Assembly (NCBI RefSeq): GCF_001514215.1
Contig: NZ_KQ948867.1
Coordinates: 33,633 to 97,632, forward strand
Reading direction: 5' to 3'
DNA length: 64,000 nt
From: Streptomyces bungoensis
Lineage (GTDB): Bacteria > Actinomycetota > Actinomycetes > Streptomycetales > Streptomycetaceae
The stretch's first letter is position 1, and every line of letters starts with the position of its first letter. The position numbers were made by a program, and so were the translations under genes. Under the pieces are notes generated by a model. The model saw nothing but the letters and a program-made list of their open reading frames with translations, was not told the DNA's origin and did no database searches. Shown here in pieces: positions 52,898 to 63,034 of this stretch.

Positions 52898-53157
52898 GGC
52901 AGGCGGCCTCGTCCACCGGACCCTTGTCCGCGAGGGTCCGGCGGGCCACTGACCTCCTGAGAGAACCGGGGGAAAGAACCACCCGCCCGCCCACCCTCCC
53001 CGCCGGAAGGCGCACGTCACCCGTCCGAGTGACCAGCTTGCAGGGGTGGGACACGGACCGTTACGTTCGCCGCACAACCCAACACAGACGACGGCCCCCG
53101 GCCGGGACGGCAATCCCGATCGAGGGCCTGACCGATCAGGAAGCAGAGACCTTCCCG

Positions 53158-54006
53158 ATGGCTGACCCGCAGTCTAACGCGCCCCTGCGCGCTTCCGCCG
53201 GAGCTCCGACGTCCGGCGTGATCCACGTACGCACCCGCCTCACGGCCGACTTCACGGTGATCTCCAACGCCCTCGCGCAGCGACGCGGCAGCGCGGTCAC
53301 GATCGGCGTCGCGGCGTACATCGCCTCCCCGCCGGACGGCTCGCCCGTGAGCATCACCGCCCTGTGCGAGCACTTCACCGAGGGCGAGATCCTGATCTCG
53401 CGAGCGCTCCGGGAGCTGGAAGCCGCCGGCTACCTGGAACGCCGCCGCGAGCGCCTGCCCACCGGGCGGATCCGCACCCGGACGTACTTCTACGACGTAC
53501 CCGGCGGCGGCAGCCCGGACGACCCGCCCGAACCGCCGAAGCCGCGGGCGGTGCCACCCGAGGCGGCGCCCGTTCCTCCTCGCCCCCGCCCGGAGGAGAC
53601 GGCTTCGCTCTCCGACGCCGATCCCCGGGCGGTCGCCGTCCTGGCCTCCCTCCGCCGGGTCGATCCGCGCCTGGTCCTGTCCGAGCGGGAGGCCGCGAGC
53701 CTGGCCCCGGCCGTCACCCAGTGGCTGGCGGCCGGTGTGGCTCCACCGCAGATCACCGACCTGCTCACCGCCCGGCTCCCGGACCGCTTCCTGACCCGCC
53801 CGGCGGGCATCCTCGCCTTCCGCCTCCGCGAGACACCGCTGCCCGCACCGCCCCCGGCACCGCGGTCCCCGCTCGGCGAGCGCCCGGCCGTCCTGCCGCT
53901 CCAGACCTGCGACGGCTGCGAGCGAGCCTTCCGCGCACCGGACCCCGGCCGCTGCCGCGACTGCCGGTCCCGAGAAGCCTCGGATCGCCTCCGTGCGGCC
54001 TGCTGA
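53158..54006 (+). CDS. Winged-helix DNA-binding protein with C-terminal zinc ribbon
   Basis: A 282-residue protein, MADPQSNAPLRASAGAPTSG. The winged helix (about 20-100) contains FTVISNALAQRRGSAVTIGV, FTEGEILISRALRELEAAGY and RRERLPTGRIRTRTYFYDVP. A Pro-rich linker (about 105-150) precedes a helical domain (DPRLVLSEREAASLAPAVTQ) and a zinc ribbon CDGCERAFRAPDPGRCRDCR. A common type in Streptomyces accessory regions; function unassigned. The in-frame sequence upstream of 53158 is not used because it has no character of a conserved protein. Confidence 0.75.
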   Translation: MADPQSNAPLRASAGAPTSGVIHVRTRLTADFTVISNALAQRRGSAVTIGVAAYIASPPDGSPVSITALCEHFTEGEILISRALRELEAAGYLERRRERLPTGRIRTRTYFYDVPGGGSPDDPPEPPKPRAVPPEAAPVPPRPRPEETASLSDADPRAVAVLASLRRVDPRLVLSEREAASLAPAVTQWLAAGVAPPQITDLLTARLPDRFLTRPAGILAFRLRETPLPAPPPAPRSPLGERPAVLPLQTCDGCERAFRAPDPGRCRDCRSREASDRLRAAC

Positions 54007-54094
54007 GCCGCCGGTGGGCGGCTGTGCGGTCCGCCTCCGGATGGGAGGCTTGATGTGCGACGATGCGAAAGCCGGTGCCAGGAGGAGGTGGGGC

Positions 54095-54751
54095 ATGGTC
54101 GACAGGTTCAAGGACGGGCTGCTGACGCCCGCGGAAACGGCCTCCTACCTTGAGATCCCCCAGTCGACTCTCACGTCTTGGCTCAAGAACAAGGCCGCCG
54201 GGGCACCACTGGTCCACCAGGTCGAGCCGGCGCGGAAAGGACAGCCTTCGGTGCCGTTCATCGCGGTGGCTGAGGCACACGTCCTTCGTTCCCTGCGCTC
54301 CCTCGGGCTCCGCATGAGCGAGATCAGGGAGGCCGCCGCCGCCGTACGGGATGCTTTCGACACCCCCTATGGCCTGGTGTCCAAGCGGATCGCCACGGAC
54401 GGCGTGGACATCTTCATCGAGCACGGTTGGGGGGATCTCCGCAGAGCTCGCGACGGCCAGGTCCCCATTCAGGAAGTGGTCTCCGACTATCTTCGCTACC
54501 TCACCTGGGAGCCGGGCGAGGACTTCCCCTCCAGCCTGCGACTGAGGCAGTACCCGGACTCTGTTCCCGTCGTGATCGATCCGCGGTTCGGTCACGGTCT
54601 CCCCGTGGTGGCGGCCAACCGCGTCACCGTCCAGGCCATCACGGACCTGTGGGAGGCCGGGGAGACCGTCGAGGACATCGCTTACGACTACGACATGACG
54701 CCTGAGCAGGTGGAAGCGCTGTGCCAGGCAGTGGTGCACCTTGCCGCCTGA
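54095..54751 (+). CDS. Antitoxin with HTH and DUF433 domain
   Basis: A 218-residue protein from ATG 54095 (GGAGGAGG upstream). N-terminal MerR-like HTH (LLTPAETASYLEIPQSTLTS), middle dimerisation region, and the C-terminal DUF433 domain (about 155-215: PVVAANRVTVQAITDLWEAG, ETVEDIAYDYDMTPEQVEAL). DUF433 proteins act as antitoxins to PIN-like toxins, and the toxin gene overlaps its 3' end. It should repress its own promoter. Confidence 0.85.
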   Translation: MVDRFKDGLLTPAETASYLEIPQSTLTSWLKNKAAGAPLVHQVEPARKGQPSVPFIAVAEAHVLRSLRSLGLRMSEIREAAAAVRDAFDTPYGLVSKRIATDGVDIFIEHGWGDLRRARDGQVPIQEVVSDYLRYLTWEPGEDFPSSLRLRQYPDSVPVVIDPRFGHGLPVVAANRVTVQAITDLWEAGETVEDIAYDYDMTPEQVEALCQAVVHLAA

Positions 54752-55127
54752 GTTCTTCCTCGACCGGAATCTCGGTCGTCGTGTGGCGGAAGGGTTGAGA
54801 GCCTGCGGGTGGACGGTTCACCGCATCGGGGACGTCTTCCCGGACGACGGGCAGGACGTCCCGGACGAGGAGTGGATCACGCACGGTCTCGACCGCTCCT
54901 GGGTCCCGCTCTCGAAGGACGGACGGATCAAGACCCGGGACCTGGAGATCCGACCCGTCCTCGAGCGCGAGGCGGTGCTGCTCTACCTGGACAACCAGCA
55001 GCTTCGGAGCACAGAGATGGTAGAACGGCTCGTCGCACGCCGTGAGGCGATTCACCGTGCCGTCGAGAAGGGCGGCCCGGCGGCGTACGCCGTGCGACAC
55101 GACCGCATCGAGCGCACATGGCCCTGA
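54741..55127 (+). CDS. PIN-like domain toxin (DUF5615/VapC45-like)
   Basis: A 128-residue protein from TTG 54741, overlapping the antitoxin gene by 11 bp. MPPEFFLDRNLGRRVAEGLR and HRIGDVFPDDGQDVPDEEW supply the first acidic residues of a PIN nuclease, WVPLSKDGRIKTRDLEIRPV the later ones, followed by EREAVLLYLDNQQLRSTEMV. Likely an RNA-cleaving toxin. The pair is a mobile-region type II toxin-antitoxin system. Confidence 0.85.
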   Translation: MPPEFFLDRNLGRRVAEGLRACGWTVHRIGDVFPDDGQDVPDEEWITHGLDRSWVPLSKDGRIKTRDLEIRPVLEREAVLLYLDNQQLRSTEMVERLVARREAIHRAVEKGGPAAYAVRHDRIERTWP

Positions 55128-55331
55128 GAGGCAGGCGCCCCCAAGACGCCTGTCCGATACGCGGTGCCGAAGCTCCTCGCCAAGCTGACTTCACGGTGTT
55201 GGCGCGGGGCAGCGTCGCTCCTGCGGCTGACGACGGTGTGGAGCTGGTCCAGGAGAGGAGGCACGCGGGTGGGTCTTGGGCGTACGCGCGGTGGGCCCCC
55301 GACCTGGATGGCCGGGGCCGAGGCGGGTGGA

Positions 55332-55523
55332 TCAGTGGTTCTCGATCCACCAGACGATGACGCTGACTCCGCCCGCTCCGACGCCGTAGGAGACGCCGCG
55401 GACGATTTGGAAGGTGATCGTCTTGCGCCGCCGCCTGAACCAGTGGAGGACGCGCTGGGTCCGGGACGGCTGAATGGAGGCGTGCGTGGTTCCGGTCTGG
55501 GTGAGGTCAGGCTTATCCTGCAT
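55332..55523 (-). CDS. Small membrane protein
   Basis: A 63-residue protein, MQDKPDLTQTGTTHASIQPS, then a basic patch HWFRRRRKTITFQ and one membrane helix VSYGVGAGGVSVIVWWI ending ENH. ATG 55523 has GGAG 6 nt upstream. Such single-span proteins are frequent in Streptomyces mobile regions. Convergent with the PIN-toxin gene. Function unknown. Confidence 0.6.
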   Translation of the reverse strand: MQDKPDLTQTGTTHASIQPSRTQRVLHWFRRRRKTITFQIVRGVSYGVGAGGVSVIVWWIENH

Positions 55524-56214
55524 GACGTGCTCCGTGTTCGTGACGGGGCTTGGAAGGGAGCCCTTCCGACGGAGGCCTCGGAACCGCGTCGGAGCTACAA
55601 GGGCTCCCTTCCCACGAGTGCAGCGTGTGGTGGCAGAGGCTGGACGCCACGGCTCTTTCCGCTCCTCGCTCATCCCATGGTCTCGGAGGTTTGCTTGTTG
55701 CTCTCTGGCAACAAGTGCTGCGCTTAGGGGCCTTCTTTTGTCGAGAACCCACAGTTGTGAAGGAGGCCATCGCAACTGGAGTGGTGCATTCCTCCACTTT
55801 GATCAATCTATCGGAAAATGTACCGATATCGTCTCTGCGGAGACGACGGTCGCTGTAGCCGGTAACTGGCGTCAGGGGATGGTGATCTCGGTCCGGAGCA
55901 TGGCTTCCACTTCGCTTCGCCCGGGCGGTGGGCGCTTCGTCGGCGGCTGGGTCGGCGGCGATGGCCGGCCAGCCGCGGCCGGCCTCCCGCCTCCGCCTCC
56001 CGACGCCCTTTTCGCGTCCGTCCCGTCGGTCACGGCTCGAGCCCTCCTCAAGAGGCGGAGGGACTTGCGCGGCTAACCCATGCCTCCTCCACCGTCACGA
56101 CCGCCCGCCCTGTCCGGGACGGGAGGACTTTTCTTCGAGACATGGAGGCCCAGTGAGCACCGACGGGAACCTCCCGGGTGGGTGCGCTGAGCAAGGGAGG
56201 GCATCGGTCGGCGC
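55524..56214. other. Gene-poor accessory segment with a large inverted repeat
   Basis: About 690 bases without a supportable gene. It holds the inverted repeat at 55552-55612 and lower-GC sequence from 55690 to 55880, unlike the surrounding core. No start with a ribosome site leads to a protein-like ORF. Likely degraded mobile DNA. Confidence 0.5.
55552..55612. repeat. Long inverted repeat, 14-bp arms plus inner stem
   Basis: GGAAGGGAGCCCTT (55552-55565) pairs with AAGGGCTCCCTTCC (55599-55612), and inside it CCGAC (55566-55570) pairs with GTCGG (55588-55592). Just upstream of the small membrane protein start. It could be an operator, an RNA hairpin or the end of a small mobile element. Confidence 0.7.
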
Positions 56215-56697
56215 TCACAGCGCGCCACCCAGTGTCTTGAGCCGGGAGGCCGCCTCCTCCAGTACGCCCGTCCGCTTGCAGAACGCGAACCGCACGAAGG
56301 GCGCCCCCTGCTCGCGGTGGTCGTGGAAGACCGCGTTGGGGATCGCCACCACCCCGCAGCGCTCGGGCAGCGCACGGCAGAAGGCGAAGCCGTCGTTCTC
56401 GCCGAGGGGGCGGATGTCGGTGGTGACGAAGTACGTGCCGCTCGGGCGGAAGACCTCGAAGCCCGCCTTTTCCAGACCGCCTGCGAGCAGGACCCGCTTG
56501 GCCAGCATGTCCGCGCGGAAGTCCTCGAAGTACGCGTCCGGCAGAGCCGGCGCCTCCGCCACCGCGTACTGGAAGGGACCCGAGGCGACGTACGTCAGGA
56601 ATTGCTTCGCCGAGCGGACGGCGGAGACCAGGTCCGGTGCGGCCGTGATCCAGGCCACTCGCTGCCGGCGCAGCAGCAGCGTCGGATGGGGCAGGTC
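56215..56697 (-). pseudogene. 5'-truncated aminotransferase fragment
   Basis: The last 145 residues of a PLP-dependent aminotransferase: VAWITAAPDLVSAVRSAKQF, LTYVASGPFQYAVAEA, GFEVFRPSGTYFVTTDIRPL, FCRALPERCGVVAIPNAVFH and VRFAFCKRTGVLEEAASRLK. It aligns with residues from just after the PLP-lysine motif to the end of the intact gene at 58743, with clear divergence (for instance VTAAPDL against VTSTQEL). The first 230 residues and the catalytic Lys are missing. The breakpoint near 56697 is also the edge of a toxin-antitoxin module. Confidence 0.85.
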
Positions 56698-56745
56698 CTA
56701 TCGCAGGAGTAGGGCTTTCAGCTGCCACCCACCTTGCGCGATGGA

Positions 56746-56770
56746 AATCAGAGCGCAATCAGAGTACAGT
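56746..56770 (+). promoter_or_regulatory. Promoter/operator of the toxin-antitoxin pair
   Basis: AATCAGAGCGC and AATCAGAGTAC form a direct repeat at about 56747-56767, ending in TACAGT (56765-56770), a -10-like hexamer 6 bp before the ATG at 56777, so the mRNA is probably leaderless. Such repeats are typical antitoxin-binding sites. Confidence 0.5.
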
Positions 56771-56776
56771 CTGAGT

Positions 56777-57262
56777 ATGAGCATCGCGCCCTTGGCATTC
56801 GAATCGGAGTCTGTCTCGTTCACCGATCTGTCGCGGAACCCGAAGGCTGTCGCTGCCAGGGCCGCCGCCCTGGGATGCCTGCGTGTCACGCACCGAGACG
56901 CCCCCGACATGGTGTTGACCACGGCCATATACGCAGAGCGCGCCGAGGAAAACCTGACCACGGCGTCCCGGCTGTTCCTTGCACTTTTGAAGCAGGACGA
57001 CGGTGCCAAGTCGCTTTTGCTCGCGCTGCCCGAGGTGTTCCCGTGGGTGCGTCACCTGGATGCTGAGGAAGTCCGGGAATTCACTGTCGAGCTTCTGGAA
57101 GCGCTGTCCGACGCCGCTGAGCTGGGCGCCAGGGAGGCTGTGCACCGAGCGATCGTCTCGTGGCGGGCCACCGCTCGCATCAACGCCGACCCCGACCAGC
57201 TCAGGGAAGCGCTCCGTCCGCTTGGTGACGTCGACCTCGGCCCGGTCGAGGTGCACGAGTGA
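56777..57262 (+). CDS. Antitoxin, Phd/YefM-like
   Basis: A 161-residue protein, MSIAPLAFESESVSFTDLSR, with NPKAVAARAAALGCLRVTHR and DAPDMVLTTAIYAERAEENL, resembling the Phd/prevent-host-death N-terminal dimer domain. The C-terminal half (about 75-150) is helical with VREFTVELLEALSDAAELGA. It is longer than usual Phd proteins. It overlaps the next gene by four bases (GTGA), which by size and fold is the toxin. Confidence 0.75.
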   Translation: MSIAPLAFESESVSFTDLSRNPKAVAARAAALGCLRVTHRDAPDMVLTTAIYAERAEENLTTASRLFLALLKQDDGAKSLLLALPEVFPWVRHLDAEEVREFTVELLEALSDAAELGAREAVHRAIVSWRATARINADPDQLREALRPLGDVDLGPVEVHE

Positions 57263-57609
57263 GCCCGAAGAAGGGCGATCGGGTCAGCGTTCCTCCGCTG
57301 AGTGGGTGGAACGTCATCCACGGGACGACGGAGGCCGCGACCGGTTGGGAGGAGCTGTGCCGGGTGGCGTTGCCGAACGCCCATCGCTGCCTGGAAGCCC
57401 TTCGCACAGACCCGCTGTCGCGGGCCGACTGGAATCGCCAGCACCAGCTCCGCGGCAGGCATGCCACCAGGGAATGGAAGGGCTCCGAGCTGGAGCAGTG
57501 GGAGTACGAGATCACCAGCGGCGGCCGGGTCCGCTACCTGGTCAGCCCGGATACCTCGACTGTGATCCTGGTGTACGCCTCTCCGCGACACCCGAAGGAC
57601 ACCGAATAG
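57259..57609 (+). CDS. Toxin, RelE/ParE-superfamily-like
   Basis: A 116-residue basic protein from GTG 57259: VSPKKGDRVSVPPLSGWNVI, CLEALRTDPLSRADWNRQHQ and GRHATREWKGSELEQWEYEI, ending SGGRVRYLVSPDTSTVILVY. The final three beta strands (WEYEIT, RVRYLV, TVILVYAS) are the RelE/ParE core. Expected action is ribosome-dependent mRNA cleavage. Coupled to the antitoxin. The 265 bases after its stop contain nothing I can assign. Confidence 0.75.
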   Translation: MSPKKGDRVSVPPLSGWNVIHGTTEAATGWEELCRVALPNAHRCLEALRTDPLSRADWNRQHQLRGRHATREWKGSELEQWEYEITSGGRVRYLVSPDTSTVILVYASPRHPKDTE

Positions 57610-57874
57610 CCTCACTGGTGAGCGCGGATTTCTGGGCAGGGCCAGCCTTGGGCTCGCCCTGCCCAGGCGCCTCGAACCGGAACGCCACGCACCTGATTCC
57701 CTACACCACGTCGCGGACACGTCGCGGGACCCGACCCGCGGGGCTGCGGCACGGATAGCTGATGTGCACTACTCGCACAGCGACCCTTCGCTCCAGCCTC
57801 TCGTCGACTGTCCGCCTCACCGCTCGCGTCGGCGATCCGCTCACGGCCTACGAGGGGCTGCACTCCCACGAACG

Positions 57875-58498
57875 TCAGCCGTCAAGGGCTGGGGCCGGCA
57901 CTCCGCTGGACGGCGTGTTCCGGGCATGTGTGACGCGGAATCGCATGTGTGTGACGTGCGGTGAGGCGAGGATTCTGCTCCGTTCCAGCTCGATGTGTTC
58001 CTTTCCCAAGTGATCGAAGAGTCGGCGGCCGTCGCCCATCAGCACCGGTGCGATCTGAAGGTTGATCTCATCGAGGAGCCGGGCCCTGAGCGCCTGTTGG
58101 GCGATGTCCGCACCCATCAGCGTGACGTCCTTGCCGCCCGCTGCTGCCTGTGCCTGCTGAAGCGCGCTTTCCACGCCTGCGGTGATGAAGGTGAAGGTCC
58201 CGCTCTTCATGACCATCTGGCTTCGAGCGTTGTGGGTGAGGACGAAGCAGGGGACCGGGAAGGGCGTGTCCTCCCACACCTCGACACCCACGTCGAATGT
58301 TCTTCTGCCCAGTACGACCGCACCTGTCGAGTCCGAGACCTCTCGTGTGACCGCGGCGTCCGCCTCGCTCCCTGACGTGTCAAAGATCCATTCATGCAGA
58401 CGAAGACCGCCCCGGCCCATGGGGTGTTCGGCGCTGATGTCCGGACCGGCCATGAAGCCGTCGAGCGACATGGTGACGTTCAAGACCACCTTGCTCAT
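57875..58498 (-). CDS. RibD C-terminal/dihydrofolate-reductase-like protein
   Basis: A 207-residue protein: MSKVVLNVTMSLDGFMAGPD, GAVVLGRRTFDVGVEVWEDT, PFPVPCFVLTHNARSQMVMK, KDVTLMGADIAQQALRARLL and DEINLQIAPVLMGDGRRLFD. The NADPH-binding fold of the RibD/DHFR superfamily is clear; this subgroup (YyaP/YwjB-like) has unknown substrate. ATG 58498 has AGAGG 9 nt upstream. Lies between the toxin-antitoxin pair and the intact aminotransferase. Confidence 0.88.
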   Translation of the reverse strand: MSKVVLNVTMSLDGFMAGPDISAEHPMGRGGLRLHEWIFDTSGSEADAAVTREVSDSTGAVVLGRRTFDVGVEVWEDTPFPVPCFVLTHNARSQMVMKSGTFTFITAGVESALQQAQAAAGGKDVTLMGADIAQQALRARLLDEINLQIAPVLMGDGRRLFDHLGKEHIELERSRILASPHVTHMRFRVTHARNTPSSGVPAPALDG

Positions 58499-58742
58499 GA
58501 GACAACTACCTCTCCACGCGGTGTGTGATCGACCAGCCAGACGGTCAGACCGGACGGCGAGGCAGAACTCATTGGTCTTCCACCATGCACGGTGGACATC
58601 GCTGTACTTCACTGGGGCGACGCCATGGGGCGCTGTCCGCTGCCGAGGTTGATCGGCCGGTCCGCACTCGATCGAGTGCGGACCCCCCGGCACGCCGGTG
58701 ATGATCTCGCCTCGACCTCACTCGCGAGGGAGGAGCGCGAGT

Positions 58743-59924
<1,182 letters not shown>

Positions 59925-60074
59925 GCCGGTCATCCTGCGCCCAAGCTCTGGACTTGCTCAACTCTGCTTTGGCGGCCGGACCCGCCGGGCATCCCCCGGT
60001 CACCGCACGACAGGCGGCAATCGGACAGAGGCCCACGGGGGGCCGCTTCGGGGGAACGGAAAGAGGGTGACGCC

Positions 60075-60416
60075 ATGGGCATCGTCTTCATCGTGGTGGT
60101 GATCGCGGTCGTCTGCGTGATCATCGCGTCCGCGACAGGGAAGGCCCGGCGGGCCAGGAAGGCCGGCGTCGGCGGCATCGGTTCGTCGTCGGCGGCCCAC
60201 GGGAGCGGCAACAGCTGGTGGGCCGGCGGCAGCGGCGACTCCGGCGGCTCGTCCGGCGGACACCACAGCGGGCACCACGGGGGTCACAGCGGGGGCCACA
60301 GCGGGCACTCCTGCGGGGGCGGCCACTCCTCCTGCGGAGGCGGCTCGTCCTGCGGCGGGGGCTCCTCCTGCGGAGGCGGCGGTTGCGGAGGCGGCGGTTG
60401 CGGGGGAGGCAGCTGA
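60075..60416 (+). CDS. Membrane-anchored Gly/His/Cys-rich protein
   Basis: A 113-residue protein. One N-terminal membrane helix (IVFIVVVIAVVCVIIASA), a basic stop-transfer (GKARRARKAG), then a low-complexity tail: SGGHHSGHHGGHSGGHSGHS, CGGGHSSCGGGSSCGGGSSC and GGGGCGGGGCGGGS. At least seven His and seven Cys suggest metal binding. ATG 60075 has GAGGG 8 nt upstream. A hairpin (60437-60476) follows. Similar Streptomyces proteins are annotated only as hypothetical. Confidence 0.8.
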   Translation: MGIVFIVVVIAVVCVIIASATGKARRARKAGVGGIGSSSAAHGSGNSWWAGGSGDSGGSSGGHHSGHHGGHSGGHSGHSCGGGHSSCGGGSSCGGGSSCGGGGCGGGGCGGGS

Positions 60417-60436
60417 CACGGGGCGGGGGAGCTCCC

Positions 60437-60476
60437 GCGCCGGGCGTGCGCCCCAAAGGTTGCGCGCGCCCGGCGC
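60437..60476 (+). terminator. Terminator of the Gly/His/Cys-rich gene
   Basis: Stem GCGCCGGGCGTGCG (60437-60450) with CGCGCGCCCGGCGC (60463-60476), one mismatch, 12-nt loop. From 60477 to 60705 no gene is supported. Confidence 0.7.
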
Positions 60477-60705
60477 ACACCATGGGTGAACAGTTGAGCT
60501 GGGCAGCCCTCTGAGGGATGGAAAGCTCACGAAGTTGGGTAAAAACGCTGTGGCGTCGCCACTGTCCATGATTCCCTCTATTTCGCCAACGCGGCCCTCA
60601 CACCAGCACAGCCCTCGGACTCCCGCAGTCGCCCCCACCGGCCGGGCCGACTGGGCTGACAAGGCCGAACTCCCCCCTCTCCTTGTTCGTTAGCGGAGCC
60701 GATCC

Positions 60706-61236
60706 ATGCTCACGACCCTCAACACCTCCTACACCGATACGCGCGCTGCCGACCTCGCGTGGGCCCTCGGGCGCGAACCGCTCCCCGCCCTGGCCACCCT
60801 CGACCTGGAACTGACGGGCGTGAAGCTCCAGTTGAGGCTGCTCGGCGCCTCCCACCAGGTGCTGGTCGAGGAGGAGCGGGGGACCTGCTCGGAGACGGTC
60901 GCGTGCCTGCCCGGCTCCAGCACACCGCTCCCGCTGGGCGTGGCCAAGCGGGTCGACGACTGGGAGTACGAGTTCGCGGCGCGCGTCGAGATGCTCACGC
61001 CGGGCACGTTCGCGGGCCGCGCCCAGGAGTTGCTGGCCCTGGTCTCCGACCATCCGCACGGCCTCGCCGGTGTGTTCCCCGGCAGCCCGCACGCGTTCAC
61101 CGCCATGCTGGCCCAGTGGCACGAGGGCCAGGTGCACTGGCGGACCTGGCACGCCTACCCGCAGGACGGCCAGTTGGTGGCGACCCGGACCCGGGTCGGC
61201 GCGCGGGTGCGCTCCACGACGACTCGAACGACATAA
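60706..61236 (+). CDS. DUF2617 family protein
   Basis: A 176-residue protein: MLTTLNTSYTDTRAADLAWA, DLELTGVKLQLRLLGASHQV, GTCSETVACLPG, WEYEFAARVEMLTPGTFAGR and HAFTAMLAQWHEGQVHWRTW. The SETVAC and F(T)A blocks are DUF2617 signatures. Function unknown; in Streptomyces it is regularly found just upstream of the spermidine-synthase-like gene, as here. GGAG 6-9 nt before ATG 60706. Confidence 0.88.
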   Translation: MLTTLNTSYTDTRAADLAWALGREPLPALATLDLELTGVKLQLRLLGASHQVLVEEERGTCSETVACLPGSSTPLPLGVAKRVDDWEYEFAARVEMLTPGTFAGRAQELLALVSDHPHGLAGVFPGSPHAFTAMLAQWHEGQVHWRTWHAYPQDGQLVATRTRVGARVRSTTTRTT

Positions 61237-61314
61237 ACACGAATGCGTCAACTGCCCGGAGATCCACACGTGTGGGTGACGAAGCGTGCCGAGCATGTGA
61301 CGTAACGTCGCAGA

Positions 61315-62976
61315 ATGATCGAACCGCACGCCCCCGCCCGGCCGGGCGCCCCGCCCTGGACGAGCCCCGCCCGGCTGCCCGCCCGGTCGCCCGACCGGTT
61401 GCCCGTGCGGCCAGGCACCGCGCGGTTGCTGGTCCTCGTGTGCGTCTTCGTCTGCGCGGCCTGCGGACTCGTGTACGAGCTCGAACTCGTCGCGTTCGCC
61501 TCGTACTTGATGGGTGACTCGGTCACCCAGGCCTCCGTCGTGCTGTCCGTGATGGTCTTCGCCATGGGCATCGGCTCCCTCGCCGCGAAGCGGCTGCGCC
61601 GGCACGCGGCCGTCGGCTTCGGCGCGATCGAGACCGCGCTCGCGCTGGTCGGCGGGTGCAGCGCGATGTCCCTGTACGCCGTCTTCGCCTGGACCGGCGG
61701 CTGGGGCGGGATCTGGGCCGGCGGCCCGCGCTGCCTGCTGGTCGCCTTCTCCCTCGGCATCGGCCTGCTCGTCGGCGCCGAGGTCCCCCTGCTCATGGAA
61801 CTGATCCAGCGCATCCGCCGCCAGGACGCGGGCGGGGCGGTCGCCGACCTGTTCGCCGCCGACTACGTGGGCGCGCTGGTCGGCGGCCTCGCCTTTCCGT
61901 TCCTCCTCCTGCCGTTCTTCGGCCAGTTGACCGGCGCGCTGCTCACCGGCACGGTCAACGTGGTCGCCGGGGGCGCCCTGGTCCTCGGCCTGTTCCGCCG
62001 CGACCTGACCCGCCGGGCCCGCTGGACCCTGCTCCTCGCCGGACTCACCGTCCTCGGCGTCCTCGGCTCCGCGGCCGCCCTCGCCGGCGACTTCGAACGC
62101 GCCGCCCGGCACGCCGTGTACGGCGGCGACGTCCGGGTGGCCGTGCAGACCGACGTCCAGGAGATCGTCCTGGCCGGCGGCACCGGCGGCCGCCCCCTCG
62201 ACCTCTTCCTCGACGGCCGGCTCCGCGTCGGCGGCCGCGACGAGCGCCGCTACCACGAGGCGCTGGTGCAGCCCGCGATGGCCGGCCCGCACGCGCGCGT
62301 GCTCATCCTCGGCGGCGGCGACGGCCTCGCCGCCCGCGAGGTCCTGCGCCACCGGGACGTGCGCCGCGTCGACATCGTCGAACTCGACGCCGGCCTGACC
62401 GGCCTGGCCCGCCACGACCCGGCCCTGTCCGCCCTCAACGGGCACGCCTACGACGACCCGCGCGTCCACGTCACCACCGCGGACGCGCTGAACCGGCTGC
62501 GCACGGCGCCGGCGGCGGCGTACGACGTCGTGATCGCCGACCTCCCAGACCCCGGCATCACCGCCAGCACCAAGCTCTACTCCGAGGAGTTCTACGGCCT
62601 CGCCCGCCGCACCCTCGCCCCGCACGGCCGCCTGGTGGTGCACGCTGGCCCGGTCACCGGCCGCCCCCGCGACTTCTGGACGGTCGCGTCAACCCTGCGC
62701 GCGGCCGGCTTCACCCTCAGCCCCTACCGCGTCGTGGGCCACGACTCCGGCTTCCCGCCCGGCCCCGACCGCTCGGCCGACGCCTCCCGCGCCCCGCACG
62801 ACTGGGGCTTCCTGCTGGCGGCCCCGCACGGCCCGGCACCACCGCTGCGCCTGGACCCCGGCGGCCCGCGACCGCGCACCCTGACCCAGGCCGCGCTGTC
62901 GGCGGACGGCAGGGCGGCGGACCGTACGCGGATCGCGGGACTGCCGGCCTCCACGCTGGTGCGCCCGCGCTACTGA
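61315..62976 (+). CDS. Spermidine-synthase-like methyltransferase-fold membrane protein
   Basis: A 553-residue protein. N-terminal half (about 40-265) with seven membrane helices (LLVLVCVFVCAACGLVYELE onward), C-terminal aminopropyltransferase domain with LDLFLDGRLRVGGRDERRYH, RVLILGGGDGLAAREVLRHR, RVDIVELDAGLTGLARHDPA and YDVVIADLPDPGI, the nucleoside-binding and catalytic regions of polyamine synthases. Membrane fusions of this type are common in actinobacteria; whether it makes polyamines is unproven. Follows DUF2617 by 78 bp. Confidence 0.9.
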   Translation: MIEPHAPARPGAPPWTSPARLPARSPDRLPVRPGTARLLVLVCVFVCAACGLVYELELVAFASYLMGDSVTQASVVLSVMVFAMGIGSLAAKRLRRHAAVGFGAIETALALVGGCSAMSLYAVFAWTGGWGGIWAGGPRCLLVAFSLGIGLLVGAEVPLLMELIQRIRRQDAGGAVADLFAADYVGALVGGLAFPFLLLPFFGQLTGALLTGTVNVVAGGALVLGLFRRDLTRRARWTLLLAGLTVLGVLGSAAALAGDFERAARHAVYGGDVRVAVQTDVQEIVLAGGTGGRPLDLFLDGRLRVGGRDERRYHEALVQPAMAGPHARVLILGGGDGLAAREVLRHRDVRRVDIVELDAGLTGLARHDPALSALNGHAYDDPRVHVTTADALNRLRTAPAAAYDVVIADLPDPGITASTKLYSEEFYGLARRTLAPHGRLVVHAGPVTGRPRDFWTVASTLRAAGFTLSPYRVVGHDSGFPPGPDRSADASRAPHDWGFLLAAPHGPAPPLRLDPGGPRPRTLTQAALSADGRAADRTRIAGLPASTLVRPRY

Positions 62977-63034
62977 TGGGCCACGCACGCACGCGAGGGT
63001 ACGTTCCGGCCCCGCCTGGGTAGGGTGAGCCGAC

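Noticed and set aside
52924..53157. N-terminal extension of the winged-helix gene
   Set aside because: No ribosome site and low-complexity Arg/Pro content; ATG 53158 begins the recognisable protein.
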